Positions 1-8,527 are shown, counted from the stretch's first letter. The stretch: DNA of 64,000 nucleotides from Gordonia humi (GCF_014197435.1 NZ_JACIFP010000001.1:1798001-1862000), one strand, 5' to 3'. The notes: a model not told the origin generated them from the letters alone. A program made the numbers and translations.

Positions 1-552
1 CAACAGGGGGACGTCGGTGTGCCGTGCGCCCTTCGGGAACCCGGTGCAACCGGAATTGAAGTACACCCAGGTGACCTCTTCGGCGTTCTGGGGCGCGCGC
101 AGGGCCGGATCGGGATCGGCCTCCGGTGCCGTCGGACCGATCTCGACGACCGTCGGCGCAGCTTGGTCGCCGAGATCCAGGTCGCCGGCCAACGCGACGT
201 AGTCGATGTTGTTCCATATTCCCGGCACCAGGACGAACTCGGCGTCGACAGCGGTCACCGCAGTGGAGACCTCGCGCTTCCCGCAGATAGGGGTGATCGG
301 CGCTTGAAGCGCGCCCAGCCGCCGGAGCGCGAACATGACCAGCACCGTGCTGATCCGCGCCGGCAGTTGCCAGCAGACCCGCGAACCTCGCTCGATTCCG
401 AGCGCCGCCAGTCCGGCGGCGACCCTGTCGACCGCCCCGTCGAACTACGCCCACGTCAAGGAGCGACCGAACTCGTCGGCCAATCCCGCGTCGTCTGGGC
501 CCGCGCTGAGAGGTTGGCCGACTTGGTCGGCCTGTCCAGTACCCACAGCCAA
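1..552 (-). pseudogene. Acyl-CoA synthetase (ANL family), 5' part, broken by a nonsense codon; runs off the window
   Basis: Reading the minus strand from about 552 to position 1 gives the N-terminal part of an AMP-forming acyl-CoA synthetase: a DEFGRSLTW segment, a CWQLP segment, and near the window edge the ATP-binding loop as FNSGCTGFPKG (family form YTSGTTGxPKG, so one Thr is Cys). An in-frame TAG sits at 447..445 where relatives have Glu (WAxFDG context), a single-base change from GAG. No convincing start or ribosome-binding site precedes it; the frame opens after a TGA at 567..565. The same subfamily occurs intact at 47464..49806, with similar residues around WQLP and the loop. The 3' part lies outside the window. 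I infer an inactivated paralogue; restart at an internal ATG would lose much of the N-terminal domain. Confidence 0.8.
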
Positions 553-668
553 GATGTGGTCGATTCAGGCCTTTCGGATCGTTGCGTGCGCCGCAGAACG
601 ATTCGATCGGTCGTGTCTCGAGCGACGCGTGAGGGCGAAGGCCGACATGAGGTGAGGTCGGCCCGCGG

Positions 669-1022
669 CTACTGCGCCTGTTTGGGAAGCCGGAAGGTGG
701 CGCCGTCCCAGTAGTCGCGATTCGACGAGATCTTCCCGTCTACCAACGTGCCCACCGACGAGCCGCGCAGGCCCTGCGGCTGCATGATCCACTCGGCTGC
801 GTACGCCGTCGGAGTACTGTGGCCGCTCACGACGTCGTAGGTCACGTTCGGGACGACCCGATTGGAGATCCGAACGAAATTGGCAACCTGGTGACGACCC
901 CGGGAGATGTGTGCTGCGGTCACGTCCTCGTAGACGCAGTCCTCAGTGACGAAACTGGCCACCTTGTCCGGGTCCTCGGCGCTCCAGGCGTCGAAGTAGT
1001 CGAGAATCCATTGGTCGGTCAT
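669..1022 (-). CDS. SnoaL/NTF2-like protein
   Basis: A 117-residue protein beginning MTDQWILDYFDAWSAEDP, the usual opening of small NTF2-fold SnoaL-like proteins, with the typical VYEDVTA and AAEWIMQ strand segments. The start at 1022 is chosen over an in-frame ATG at 1103 because GGAGG lies 8 bases ahead of it and family similarity begins there. These proteins act as small-molecule isomerases, cyclases, hydratases or binding proteins; the reaction here cannot be assigned. It is transcribed away from the substrate-binding protein gene's terminator. A TGTCAGG near 1054 and a TGTCAGA at 1190..1196 lie upstream and resemble the motif found before other operons in the window. Confidence 0.8.
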   Translation of the reverse strand: MTDQWILDYFDAWSAEDPDKVASFVTEDCVYEDVTAAHISRGRHQVANFVRISNRVVPNVTYDVVSGHSTPTAYAAEWIMQPQGLRGSSVGTLVDGKISSNRDYWDGATFRLPKQAQ

Positions 1023-1233
1023 GTCCGTATCCTCCATCGTCTCAAGGTTACTAAGTGTCAGGTATATGGCTACATCGTCGATGTAGCGCTTGTCGTGGGG
1101 CATCTCGCATCATTTCAGAAAGTGCAGGTTAACATCCATAGGTTTCCTAAACTTCCTTGATCCTGCATGCGTAAAATTAAGTCCACGAGTGTCAGAAGAA
1201 GAACGATTTCGGCCTCGGGGAGTGTCGCACGCG

Positions 1234-1281
1234 ACAGCACGCCGGCGGGCGGCCCGGAAGGGCCGCCCGCCGGCGTGCTGT
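1234..1281 (-). terminator. Strong hairpin terminator after the substrate-binding protein gene
   Basis: A perfect 22-bp inverted repeat (arms 1234-1255 and 1260-1281) closes a 4-base GGAA loop. It begins 23 bases past the stop codon of the substrate-binding protein gene. There is no clear U-tract, as is common for actinobacterial terminators. Confidence 0.85.
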
Positions 1282-1303
1282 GGTCGGTGCAGCCGCTGCG
1301 TCG

Positions 1304-2560
1304 TCAGTGTGCTGCGTAGAGCGACGGGTCGATGGTCACCTGGTGGAAGTCGGTGAGTGATCCGTCGTCGTTCGCCTTCGCGACGATGCCGTCCGCGCTG
1401 CAGATGTTCTTGGAGATGGGGATCTGCTTCCCGTTGCACTGGAACATGATCCCGTCGGTCAGCGGGTACTCGACCGGGGGTGCGGTCTGAATGCCCTTGG
1501 TTACTGTCTGCGGGGTCGGATCGGTGACCTTCGCGGCGTTGAGCGCCTTGATCAAGCCGAGCATCGGCGCGTAGCCGACCGACGAGATCTGACCGAACTC
1601 CGCTCCGTCTCCGTACTTGGCGAGCGCCGCCGAGTAGACCTTCGAATCCGGCGCCTCCGGGTCGAGGTTCAGCTGCGCCGCGACGTTGATGTCCCGGTAG
1701 CCGTTGGGGATGGCGCTGCCGCCGCCCGGTGTGATGCACCGGTCGATGGCGAAGATTGGAGCATCCGGCTTGACCGTCTTGATCGCCTTGAACGCGCTCG
1801 AGCAGAAGCTGTCGTTACCGATCACGAAGAAGTTGTCCGCGTCGGCTCCGCCCGCAGTGATCTGCGGAGTCATGTCGGCGGTCCCCGGCGGCATGCCGAC
1901 GACGTTGAAGCCGAGGCCGGCGTTCTTCCAGATGATGCTGCCGAGCTGTCGGGTCGGCCCCTCTGCGCCGGGCACGCCGATTGAGACGCCGGTGGTGTGC
2001 TTGAGGCCCTGCTTCGCGGCTTCAGTCGCGGAGAGGCCGAAGTACGCGGTGCCGTTCGACAGGGAGAAGACGCCCGGCGTGGAGAGTGCCTTCGGCGTGG
2101 TCGCACTGTGGAAGGCGAACGGAATGCCGGCCGGGCTCAACACGTTGATGATGTTGTCGACTTCGCCAGGCGTCGGTCCGACGACCGCGACGGCGCCTGC
2201 CTGCACCATCTGGTTGGCGCAGTCCGTCGCAGCGGCGGGCTGCGTCAGCGTCTCGCAGCCCTTGACTTCGACGGGATGTCCACCGATGCCGCCGAGGTAC
2301 TCGTTCGCGTAGGCCGCGGCGGCCTTCGCTCCACGGATTTCGTCGGAGACGTCGATGTCCTGGCCCTTGCCCTCGCTGATGAACCCGATGGTGACCGGGG
2401 AACCGGTCGCCTTGTTCGGAGTGCCGAGGGCTGCTTCGTTGGCCGCCGGGTCGCCCGTCGAGCTGCTGTCGTCGGAACCGCACGCGACCATCGCGCCGGT
2501 GAGAGTGATGGACAGCATGGTCGCTGCGAGCAACCGTCTGCCTGTCGTGAGTTTCTTCAT
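1304..2560 (-). CDS. ABC transporter substrate-binding lipoprotein, branched-chain amino acid type (Peripla_BP_6)
   Basis: A 418-residue secreted lipoprotein. The start at 2560 has AGGAGC a few bases upstream; an in-frame start at 2587 would put nine residues before the signal peptide. It opens MKKLTTGRRLL, followed by a hydrophobic stretch and a lipobox ending MVAC at about residue 27, then a Ser/Asp-rich linker. The mature part follows the LivK/type-1 periplasmic fold (VTIGFISEGKG, VVGPTPGEVDN, PFAFHSATTPK). In degradative loci such proteins bind aromatic or other acids for uptake. No permease or ATPase gene is in the window, so it must use partners elsewhere or serve as a sensor. It has its own terminator and a 680-bp upstream gap containing several repeat motifs. 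Confidence 0.9.
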   Translation of the reverse strand: MKKLTTGRRLLAATMLSITLTGAMVACGSDDSSSTGDPAANEAALGTPNKATGSPVTIGFISEGKGQDIDVSDEIRGAKAAAAYANEYLGGIGGHPVEVKGCETLTQPAAATDCANQMVQAGAVAVVGPTPGEVDNIINVLSPAGIPFAFHSATTPKALSTPGVFSLSNGTAYFGLSATEAAKQGLKHTTGVSIGVPGAEGPTRQLGSIIWKNAGLGFNVVGMPPGTADMTPQITAGGADADNFFVIGNDSFCSSAFKAIKTVKPDAPIFAIDRCITPGGGSAIPNGYRDINVAAQLNLDPEAPDSKVYSAALAKYGDGAEFGQISSVGYAPMLGLIKALNAAKVTDPTPQTVTKGIQTAPPVEYPLTDGIMFQCNGKQIPISKNICSADGIVAKANDDGSLTDFHQVTIDPSLYAAH

Positions 2561-2649
2561 GAATGCTCCTGGTGTCAGGGCGACCACACGGGCCTAGCGA
2601 TGTCGGGATTCCAGATGGGGTCTCGTCGCCTATCTGATTTCGGCGACGT

Positions 2650-2668
2650 AGTGTCAGAAGACGACACT
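2650..2668. promoter_or_regulatory. Inverted repeat AGTGTC-N7-GACACT with an embedded TGTCAGA
   Basis: Perfect 6-bp arms at 2650-2655 and 2663-2668, about 90 bases upstream of the substrate-binding protein start. The left arm runs into TGTCAGA (2652-2658), the heptamer that recurs in this window. A candidate operator only; no regulator is assigned. Confidence 0.4.
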
Positions 2669-2714
2669 CGTCAAATGTGGGGTATGGCGGGAGTCACGTT
2701 CACAGTTTGCGCAC

Positions 2715-2731
2715 AACGATATGTAATCGTT
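2715..2731. promoter_or_regulatory. Inverted repeat AACGAT-N5-ATCGTT in an AT-rich promoter region
   Basis: Perfect 6-bp arms (2715-2720, 2726-2731) in the AT-rich middle of the 687-bp gap between the divergent substrate-binding protein and amidohydrolase genes (2561-3247). The rest of that gap shows no credible coding sequence by codon bias. It carries TGTCAGA at 2861-2867 and 3043-3049. Confidence 0.3.
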
Positions 2732-3158
2732 ATCAACTATCTGAAAATCTGGATATTTGCGCTGCATATGGCCGATCCCGGTGGGGATTTAGGGCTTGTG
2801 TAGGCGACTGGAGTGGATGAAGTGGACCCTGAACAGCTTTCTTACAGGACTGCTCGTCACTGTCAGAACTGTTCGCCGACACGATTATTCCGGCCAGGGT
2901 TCGGGCCGCCGGCCGGGCGATGTGAGGCGTACCGGGGCCAATCCGCGCCTGCGGTACCGGCGACCCTCGGCATTCTGTCCCCGCGGCGGTGGGCGAACAG
3001 ATGTGGTAGATCAGGCTCTTCTCGGCGATTGTATGACGTGCATGTCAGAACTATGTATCTGATCGGCCCCTCGGCGTCTCTGTACACAGCTTCGATGGTG
3101 GTGCCAGACCCGCTGCTCCTGTCGAAACGCTTGACCGACGTGATCTCCGACACTACAG

Positions 3159-3173
3159 TGACAGACTGTCAGA
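3159..3173. promoter_or_regulatory. TGACAG-A-CTGTCA palindrome extending into TGTCAGA, upstream of the amidohydrolase
   Basis: A 13-bp inverted repeat (3159-3171) whose right arm continues as TGTCAGA (3167-3173), about 75 bases before the GTG start at 3248. It is the most symmetric copy of the recurring heptamer and may represent the full site. Confidence 0.45.
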
Positions 3174-3247
3174 TGATCGGGCCTAGTTGTCGGGTGAACC
3201 TCGGCGAATCGGTTCGCGTCAGGGCGCGATACGCAATAGGAGGCGCA

Positions 3248-4480
3248 GTGCCACTTCAGGATTACATGCAATTGATTTCAGTCGACGATCACTTGATCGA
3301 ACCGCCGAGTGTGTGGACGGACCGTCTGCCCCGGAAGTTCCTCGAGGCCGGACCGCGCATCGTCGAGATGGACATGAGCGAGCAGCACGGCGACGAAGCG
3401 TTGTCGGCGATTCTCCTCGACGCCGCGCGCGGCGAGGGCGGACACGCCGCGAAGAAGAAGATGGCCGAGGTGTGGGTGTACGAGGGACGCGTGTACCCGA
3501 ACATCGGTCTCAATGCCGTCGCCGGCAAGAAGCCGCAGGAGTACGGCATGGACCCGAGCCGGTACTCGGACATGCTGCCGGGCTGCTACGACTCGAAGGC
3601 GCGCGTGGCCGATATGGATATCGACGGTGTCCAGGCCGCGCTGTGCTTCCCGTCGTTCCCGCGGTTCGCCGGCACCGTCTTCCTCGAGGGCCAGGACAAG
3701 GAGCTCGCGCTGCTCTCTGTCAAGGCGTGGAACGACTTCCATCTCGACGAGTGGGCGGCCGTCGCGCCGGACCGGTTCATCCCGTTGATTATTCTCCCCC
3801 TGTGGGATCCGGAGGCCGCGGCAGCGGAGATCTACCGCTGCCACGCCAAGGGTGCGAAGGCGATCACCTTCCCGGAGAACACCGTCTCTCTGGGGCTACC
3901 GTCCTTCTACACCGACCACTGGGATCCGGTGTTCCGGGCGGCCGAGGAGACCAAGATGCCGTTGTGCATGCACTTCGGATCGTCCGGGCGCGCGCCGATG
4001 ACGTCGCCCGAGGCGCCGATGGCCGTCATGATCTCGCTGTTCGGAACCAACTCGATGTACGCGACCGCCGACCTCCTGTTCTCGCCGGTCTTCTACAAGT
4101 TCCCGAACCTCAAGGTCGCGCTCTCCGAGGGCGGCATCGGCTGGATCCCCTACCTCCTCGAGCGCATCGATCTGACCTGGGAGAAGCATCGCTGGTACCA
4201 GAACGTCAACAAGGAGGTCCGGCCGTCGGACCTGTTCCACAAGAACATGTACGGCTGCTTCATCGACGACTTCGAGGGCGTCTCGCGTCGCCATCAGGTC
4301 GGCATCGAGAACATCACCTGGGAGTGCGACTACCCCCACTCGGACTCCAACTGGCCGAACAGCCGTCGCTTCGCGGAGAAGCTCCTCGCCGAGGTGCCGG
4401 ACAAGGAGGCGCACCAGATCGTCGAGCTGAATTCGCGGGAGCTCTACAACTTCCCGCGCACCGACGCCGCCGCGATCTGA
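3248..4480 (+). CDS. Amidohydrolase-2 family (ACMSD-like) metal-dependent hydrolase or decarboxylase
   Basis: A 410-residue protein from a GTG start with AGGAGG 4 bases upstream; reading further upstream is possible but has no coding character. It opens with SVDDHLIEPPSVW (from about residue 11), the signature of the amidohydrolase_2 proteins common in mycobacteria and rhodococci. The usual HxH is replaced by DxH. Other likely metal ligands are the His of MHFGSSG (about 242) and the Asp/His pair in ECDYPHSD (359-366). Relatives hydrolyse C-N or C-C bonds or decarboxylate aromatic and enoate acids. It heads a plus-strand set with a 68-aa protein and an SDR, 15 bases and then a 4-base overlap apart. 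The substrate is not predictable. Confidence 0.9.
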   Translation: MPLQDYMQLISVDDHLIEPPSVWTDRLPRKFLEAGPRIVEMDMSEQHGDEALSAILLDAARGEGGHAAKKKMAEVWVYEGRVYPNIGLNAVAGKKPQEYGMDPSRYSDMLPGCYDSKARVADMDIDGVQAALCFPSFPRFAGTVFLEGQDKELALLSVKAWNDFHLDEWAAVAPDRFIPLIILPLWDPEAAAAEIYRCHAKGAKAITFPENTVSLGLPSFYTDHWDPVFRAAEETKMPLCMHFGSSGRAPMTSPEAPMAVMISLFGTNSMYATADLLFSPVFYKFPNLKVALSEGGIGWIPYLLERIDLTWEKHRWYQNVNKEVRPSDLFHKNMYGCFIDDFEGVSRRHQVGIENITWECDYPHSDSNWPNSRRFAEKLLAEVPDKEAHQIVELNSRELYNFPRTDAAAI

Positions 4481-4495
4481 GGCGATGGAGTCGGT

Positions 4496-4702
4496 ATGAG
4501 CGAGCCGAAGGACATCGACGCGGCCGACTGGGTCGATGAGGATCTCCTCACACGTAGTGAGGCAGGCGAACGCCTGGTCGAGGAGATCGAGAGTGAACGC
4601 AAGAAGCTGGCCGACCTCCAGAAGTCGGAGTCGTCGCCAGAAGTGATCGCTCGCGTGCGGCGGAGGCTGGACGCGATGGAGAGATTGGTGAAAGCACTGT
4701 GA
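4496..4702 (+). CDS. Small charged hypothetical protein (68 aa)
   Basis: A 68-residue acidic then basic protein (MSEPKDIDAADWVDEDLL..., ending in a helical, heptad-like RVRRRLDAMERLVKAL). It lies 15 bases after the amidohydrolase stop and overlaps the following SDR start by 4 bases (GTGA), so it is very probably translated as part of this operon. No domain is recognised. A short helical accessory or oligomerisation subunit is possible, but this is only inferred from size and context. Confidence 0.7.
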   Translation: MSEPKDIDAADWVDEDLLTRSEAGERLVEEIESERKKLADLQKSESSPEVIARVRRRLDAMERLVKAL

Positions 4703-5502
4703 GTTCGCAGAGCTCGAGGATGAGCGGCAAGATCGCGTTGGTCTCCGGGTCGACCAGGGGGATCGGCAGGTCGATCGCGCAGCAGTTCGCTGCGGAGGGG
4801 GCGAAGGTCGCCATCAGCGGTCGCACGGTAGAACGCGGCCAGAAGGTGGTGCAGTTCATCCGCGACGCGGGCGGCGAGGCTGAGTTCTTCCCGCTCGACG
4901 TGACGTCGGAAGACAGCGTGCAGGCCACCGTCGCTGCCGTCGCCGACCGGTTCGGCGGGTTGACCACGCTGGTCAACAACGCAGCTCCGACCGACGTCGT
5001 CGCATCGACGATCAAGCCGCTGCACGAGTACTCGACCGACGAGTGGGAGGCGGTGATGACCGGTGCGCTGAAGGGCAATGTGTTCTGGGCGTCGAAGTAC
5101 GCGTGGCCTCACCTCGCGGAGGCCGAGGGCGCCTCGATCCTGAACATCTCGTCCGGGCAGGCGATCGCAGGCTTCAAGGGATTCGCGGCCTACGGTGCGG
5201 CCAAGTCGGCGATCAACAGCCTGACCAGGTCGCTTGCCGTCGAGGGCGCCGCCGACGGCATCCGCGCCAACTGCATCATGGTCGGACGCGTGGTGTCCGG
5301 TCGCGGCGACGCGGGGCACCACACCGGAGGCGGTCGGCTCACTCGGATCGGCAACCCGATGGACATCGCCTACGCGGCGACGTACCTGTCGTCCGACGAG
5401 GCCGAATTCGCGACGGGATCGATGCTAACCGTCGACGGAGGGTTCTCGATCAACGGTGATGCGGTCTCCGACGCGGAGGCGGCTGCGGGTGCGGCCGGCT
5501 GA
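4699..5502 (+). CDS. Short-chain dehydrogenase/reductase (SDR)
   Basis: A 267-residue classical SDR. The GTG start at 4699 overlaps the previous stop; an ATG at 4720 is an alternative without a good ribosome-binding site. The nucleotide-binding motif is SGSTRGIG, the NNA motif is VNNAAPTD, and the catalytic Ser and YGAAK are present in the ISSGQAIAG...YGAAK region, so it should be active with NAD(P). It probably oxidises a hydroxyacyl-CoA or cyclic alcohol. A strong hairpin follows at 5531, separating this operon from the decayed thiolase gene. Confidence 0.9.
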   Translation: MSSQSSRMSGKIALVSGSTRGIGRSIAQQFAAEGAKVAISGRTVERGQKVVQFIRDAGGEAEFFPLDVTSEDSVQATVAAVADRFGGLTTLVNNAAPTDVVASTIKPLHEYSTDEWEAVMTGALKGNVFWASKYAWPHLAEAEGASILNISSGQAIAGFKGFAAYGAAKSAINSLTRSLAVEGAADGIRANCIMVGRVVSGRGDAGHHTGGGRLTRIGNPMDIAYAATYLSSDEAEFATGSMLTVDGGFSINGDAVSDAEAAAGAAG

Positions 5503-5530
5503 GTCCGATCGCGATGAGCCCGCAGTGACA

Positions 5531-5566
5531 GACGGGGAGGCACGCCGTACGGCGTGCCTCCCCGTC
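5531..5566 (+). terminator. Perfect 36-bp palindrome, probable terminator
   Basis: Two 18-base arms are exactly complementary about the GT|AC centre between 5548 and 5549, with no spacer, so the RNA would fold with a minimal loop. It starts 28 bases after the SDR stop. Confidence 0.8.
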
Positions 5567-5639
5567 GCTCTTCTTCACGCGGGCGCCGTCCGACTCGCTT
5601 CGACGTCGGGCACCCCCGAGCCCGACGCGGAGGTGGTGG

Positions 5640-6614
5640 TTGACCCCGATGACATGCGCAGTCGTCGGTATCGGACGTATAGTCTACTCGCGGAATTCAG
5701 GCCGCACGACACGCGCCATGGTCGTCGAGGCGTGTCGTGCAGCGATCGCCGACGCCGGCTTCTCGGTCGGCGACATCGACGGCATGTGCACCTACATGGC
5801 GAACGACTCCGAGCTGCCGACATCGGTGGGGCGGGCCCTCGGAATCGATGAGCTGTCGTGGGCCGATGCGATGCTCGGCGGCGGCAACCTGGTCGCCGAT
5901 CAGGTCGTCACAGCCGCTGCGGTGATCGGGGCGGGGATCGCGAGCGCGGTGCTGGTGTACCGGTCGCTCCGGATATCGCTTCGGCCACATCGACGGACCG
6001 ATGCAGGTCGCCGGGGACGCGCAGTTCGACGTCGCCGGCGGGTACCTGGTGCCGCCGCAGTGGTTCGCGATGTGGGCTCGCCGTCATCAGTACGAGTACG
6101 GCTCCACCACCGAGGATCTCGGCCGCATCACCATCACCGAGCGTGCGGTCGACGCCCGGCACGACCCGGTGTGGCTGGTCGGTTCGTCGAATTCGCAGAG
6201 TGGAGCCGAAATGACCGAGTGGGTCGACCCGACGGCCATGTATTCGCTGACCGCCGGACCTCGACTGTGGGACAGAGTCGGAATGACGGCGTCGGACATG
6301 GACCTCGCATGCATGTACGACGTGCTTCACGTACACCGTCATGGCCACCGTGGAGCGGATTCTGTGAGAAGGGAGCGGTGGGCGAGTACTTCGAGTCGGG
6401 CAGAGCGACCTACGGCGGGGACGTCGTCATAAACCTGCACGGCGGCCTCCTGTCCGAGGGATACATCCATGGTTTGAACCATCACTACGAAGCGGTGCTT
6501 CAGCTTCGCCGCGAGGCGGGCGTACGCCAGATGCTCGACGCAGAGCTCGCGCTCGTGACGGCAGCTGCGGGGCCGTTCGGTGGTACGAACGTCTACTCGA
6601 GGGAGAAGACGTGA
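5640..6614 (+). pseudogene. Thiolase-like lipid-transfer protein, frameshifted
   Basis: Continuous similarity to SCP-x/Ltp-type thiolase-like proteins is spread over three frames. Frame one runs from the TTG at 5640 (GGAGG 6 bases upstream; CAVVGIGRIVYSR) to about 5969 (VLVYRSL). Frame two takes over at 5971 (GYRFGHIDGP) to about 6325 (CMYDV). A third frame holds FTYTVMATVE at 6326-6355. The first frame resumes at 6360 (FCEKGAVGEYFE, then NLHGGLLSEG) to the stop at 6614. Three separate shifts, at about 5970, 6325 and 6356, argue against programmed frameshifting or one sequencing error. The first looks like a small deletion in a GC-rich repeat. The intact paralogue is at 9041..10225. Catalytic function is presumed lost. 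Confidence 0.85.
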
Positions 6615-7033
6615 GCGCCGAGCCGCAGGTCTGCGTCCCGGCGCCCGATCCGGACACCAGACCGTTTTGGGACGGGCTGACAGAGGAACGACTGTTGATC
6701 TGTCGATGTACCGACACGGCCAGATGGATCCATCAGCCGTTGGGAGGGAGCCGCTACACCGGCGGGCCCGTTCGATTCGACGAAATGAGCGGTGCCGGCA
6801 CGGTCCTCAGTTTCATCGTCGTCCGACAGGCGTTGACTCAGGGCCGGACGCTGCCGTACGTGACGGCGCTGATCGAGCTGGACGAACAGCCCTGCCTGCG
6901 AAACAACGCGATCGTCGACGCCGACCCGGACACGGTCCGGATCGGACAGCGCGTGACCGTGCCGGTCGTCGAGCCCGTCGCGAGCGGGTTCCCGATCGCC
7001 GAGTTCGTCGTCGACGAGCCTGCGGCGAACTGA
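6611..7033 (+). CDS. DUF35/OB-fold protein with a degenerate zinc ribbon
   Basis: A 140-residue partner-type protein starting at GTG, overlapping the broken thiolase stop by 4 bases. The OB-fold half resembles the protein at 8631 (IELDEQP and following). The zinc ribbon is damaged: against CQDC and CWRC in that paralogue, this one has CTDT and SRYT, so three of four cysteines are gone. DUF35 proteins bind thiolase-like aldolases (as ChsH2 with Ltp2) or acyl-CoA. Given its broken partner, I infer a gene in decay that still has an open frame, or one kept for another complex. Confidence 0.75.
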   Translation: MSAEPQVCVPAPDPDTRPFWDGLTEERLLICRCTDTARWIHQPLGGSRYTGGPVRFDEMSGAGTVLSFIVVRQALTQGRTLPYVTALIELDEQPCLRNNAIVDADPDTVRIGQRVTVPVVEPVASGFPIAEFVVDEPAAN

Positions 7034-7053
7034 GACTGCACGGCCCGGAACGC

Positions 7054-7090
7054 GAGAAGGGCGACGACCCGACGGGTCGTCGCCCTTCTC
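7054..7090. terminator. Bidirectional hairpin terminator between convergent genes
   Basis: A perfect 17-bp stem with a 3-base GAC loop, between the stops of the DUF35 gene (plus) and the CoA-transferase gene (minus). The symmetric stem could serve both directions. Confidence 0.85.
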
Positions 7091-7107
7091 GTCGGCAGTG
7101 CCTCGCT

Positions 7108-8322
7108 CTACAGGACGGCGCCGTTGATCTTGTACTCGATGATCTCGTCCATCGTCAGACCGATCTCCTCCAGCACCGCGTCCGTGTGCTCGCCGTGCAT
7201 GGGAGCTCGGCTCAGCTCGCTCGGCGTCTCGTTGAACTGGACCGGTGCCGATACGAGTTTGAAGTCGACGCTGTTGGCGTCGGTCAGGTCGGCGATGTAG
7301 CCGTTGGCCACGACCTGCGGATCGCTGACGACCTCGCGCGGGGTCTGAACGACGCACCACGAGCCGTCGACGTCCGCGAACGCCTCCTTGATCTCGGCGA
7401 GCGTCCGGTTGCCGAACGCGTCGTCGAGGACCTTGATCACATCGAGACGGTGCTCGGATCGGGTCGCATGGCTGACGAACCGAGGATCGTTGACGGCCTC
7501 GGGAATGCCGAGGGCGGTGACCAGTCCCGGCCAGTAGCGATCGGATTCGAGCATCACGAGCGAGATGAAGCGGTCGTCGGCGGTCTTGTAGATGTTCACC
7601 AGCGGGTTTGCCGCGTTGCTCTGGACCGTCTTGGGGTATCGATCCATCGCGAAGGCGTGCGCACCGGCGATGGTGGCGCCCATCGACCAGGCTCCCATGG
7701 CCAGCAACGAGCTGTCGACGGTCAGGGCCTCGCCGGTGCGTTCGCGGTGCAGCAGGGCGGTGGAGATCGCTCCGGCGATCGTCAAGCCGCCGATCGAGTC
7801 CCCGAATGCCGGGCCCGGCATCGTGAGCGGGTGCGACGAGCTGTCCGGCGTCACGTTGTCCGCAGCACCGCTGCGGCTCCAGAACGAGGTCATGTCGTAG
7901 CCGCCGCGGTTGGCCTCGTCGCCGCGCTGACCGACCGACGAACCCCGGACGTAGATGATCTTGTCGTTGACGGCGCGGAGGTCGTCGACGTCGAGTCCCA
8001 GCTTCTTGCGGGCCTCCGGCCGGAAATTGGTGAGGAACACATCGGCCGTCGCGATGAGCTTCATCAGAAGGTCATGGCCGTCCTTCGACTTCAAGTCCAG
8101 CGCCACACTGCGCTTGCCGCGGTTCGGAAGCTCGAACATGTGATTGACGGCGCCTTCGGGGATCAGGCCGGACGTCACGAGACCGCGCTGCGGGTCGCCC
8201 GACTCGGGGTGCTCGATCTTCAGGACGTCGGCACCCCACTCCGCGAGAATCGCTCCCGCTACCGGTACATACGTCCATGCGGCTACTTCGACGACACGGA
8301 TGCCATCCATCACATTGACCAC
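7108..8322 (-). CDS. CaiB/BaiF family (family III) CoA-transferase
   Basis: A 404-residue family III CoA-transferase. The GTG at 8322 is favoured by AAAGGA 7 bases upstream; the reading frame runs to 8472 but without similarity there. It opens MDGIRVVEVAAWTYVPVAG, has ADVLKIEHPESGDP, and keeps the likely catalytic Asp in a PAFGDSIGG segment. Such enzymes move CoA from a CoA-thioester to a free acid or act as epimerases. It is transcribed alone, divergently from the DUF35/thiolase pair at 8631, across a 308-bp gap with TCTGACA motifs and a GTGTATACAC palindrome. Confidence 0.92.
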   Translation of the reverse strand: MVNVMDGIRVVEVAAWTYVPVAGAILAEWGADVLKIEHPESGDPQRGLVTSGLIPEGAVNHMFELPNRGKRSVALDLKSKDGHDLLMKLIATADVFLTNFRPEARKKLGLDVDDLRAVNDKIIYVRGSSVGQRGDEANRGGYDMTSFWSRSGAADNVTPDSSSHPLTMPGPAFGDSIGGLTIAGAISTALLHRERTGEALTVDSSLLAMGAWSMGATIAGAHAFAMDRYPKTVQSNAANPLVNIYKTADDRFISLVMLESDRYWPGLVTALGIPEAVNDPRFVSHATRSEHRLDVIKVLDDAFGNRTLAEIKEAFADVDGSWCVVQTPREVVSDPQVVANGYIADLTDANSVDFKLVSAPVQFNETPSELSRAPMHGEHTDAVLEEIGLTMDEIIEYKINGAVL

Positions 8323-8399
8323 AGCAGGTTCCTTTCGATCTGAGTTTCGCTTGGGAGTCCAGGCGACCGATGACTCCGCCCGTCGCGCAATCTGACTCC

Positions 8400-8527
8400 G
8401 TGTATACACCAAGGGATCCCCAAAGGGGAGGAAAATCTGACAGAAAGATACAGAAATTTTCCTTACTCGCATCTATAGTACTGGGCATTTCACGGTTACT
8501 TATTTGAGTCGACTACTTTATCTGACA
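8400..8527. promoter_or_regulatory. Divergent control region: GTGTATACAC palindrome and two TCTGACA motifs
   Basis: The 8323-8630 gap is AT-rich and has no gene. It contains a perfect 10-bp palindrome GTGTATACAC at 8400-8409, TCTGACA at 8436-8442 and again at 8521-8527 in the same orientation, and a long-range GGAAAAT/ATTTTCC pair around the first copy (8430-8462). It probably holds promoters for both the CoA-transferase (minus) and the DUF35/thiolase pair (plus). Confidence 0.45.

Noticed and set aside
2588..3062. Short plus-strand gene upstream of the amidohydrolase
   Set aside because: Frames here lack normal codon bias, ribosome-binding sites and similarity. The region is better explained as a promoter area with repeats.
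5640..6614. Programmed frameshifting in the thiolase-like gene
   Set aside because: Three shifts and an apparent small deletion are needed, with no slippery sequences or pseudoknot noticed. Decay is simpler.
6580..8343. A 587-codon open frame on the plus strand
   Set aside because: It crosses the DUF35 gene, a terminator hairpin and the antisense strand of the CoA-transferase. There is no ribosome-binding site or motif, so it is a shadow frame.
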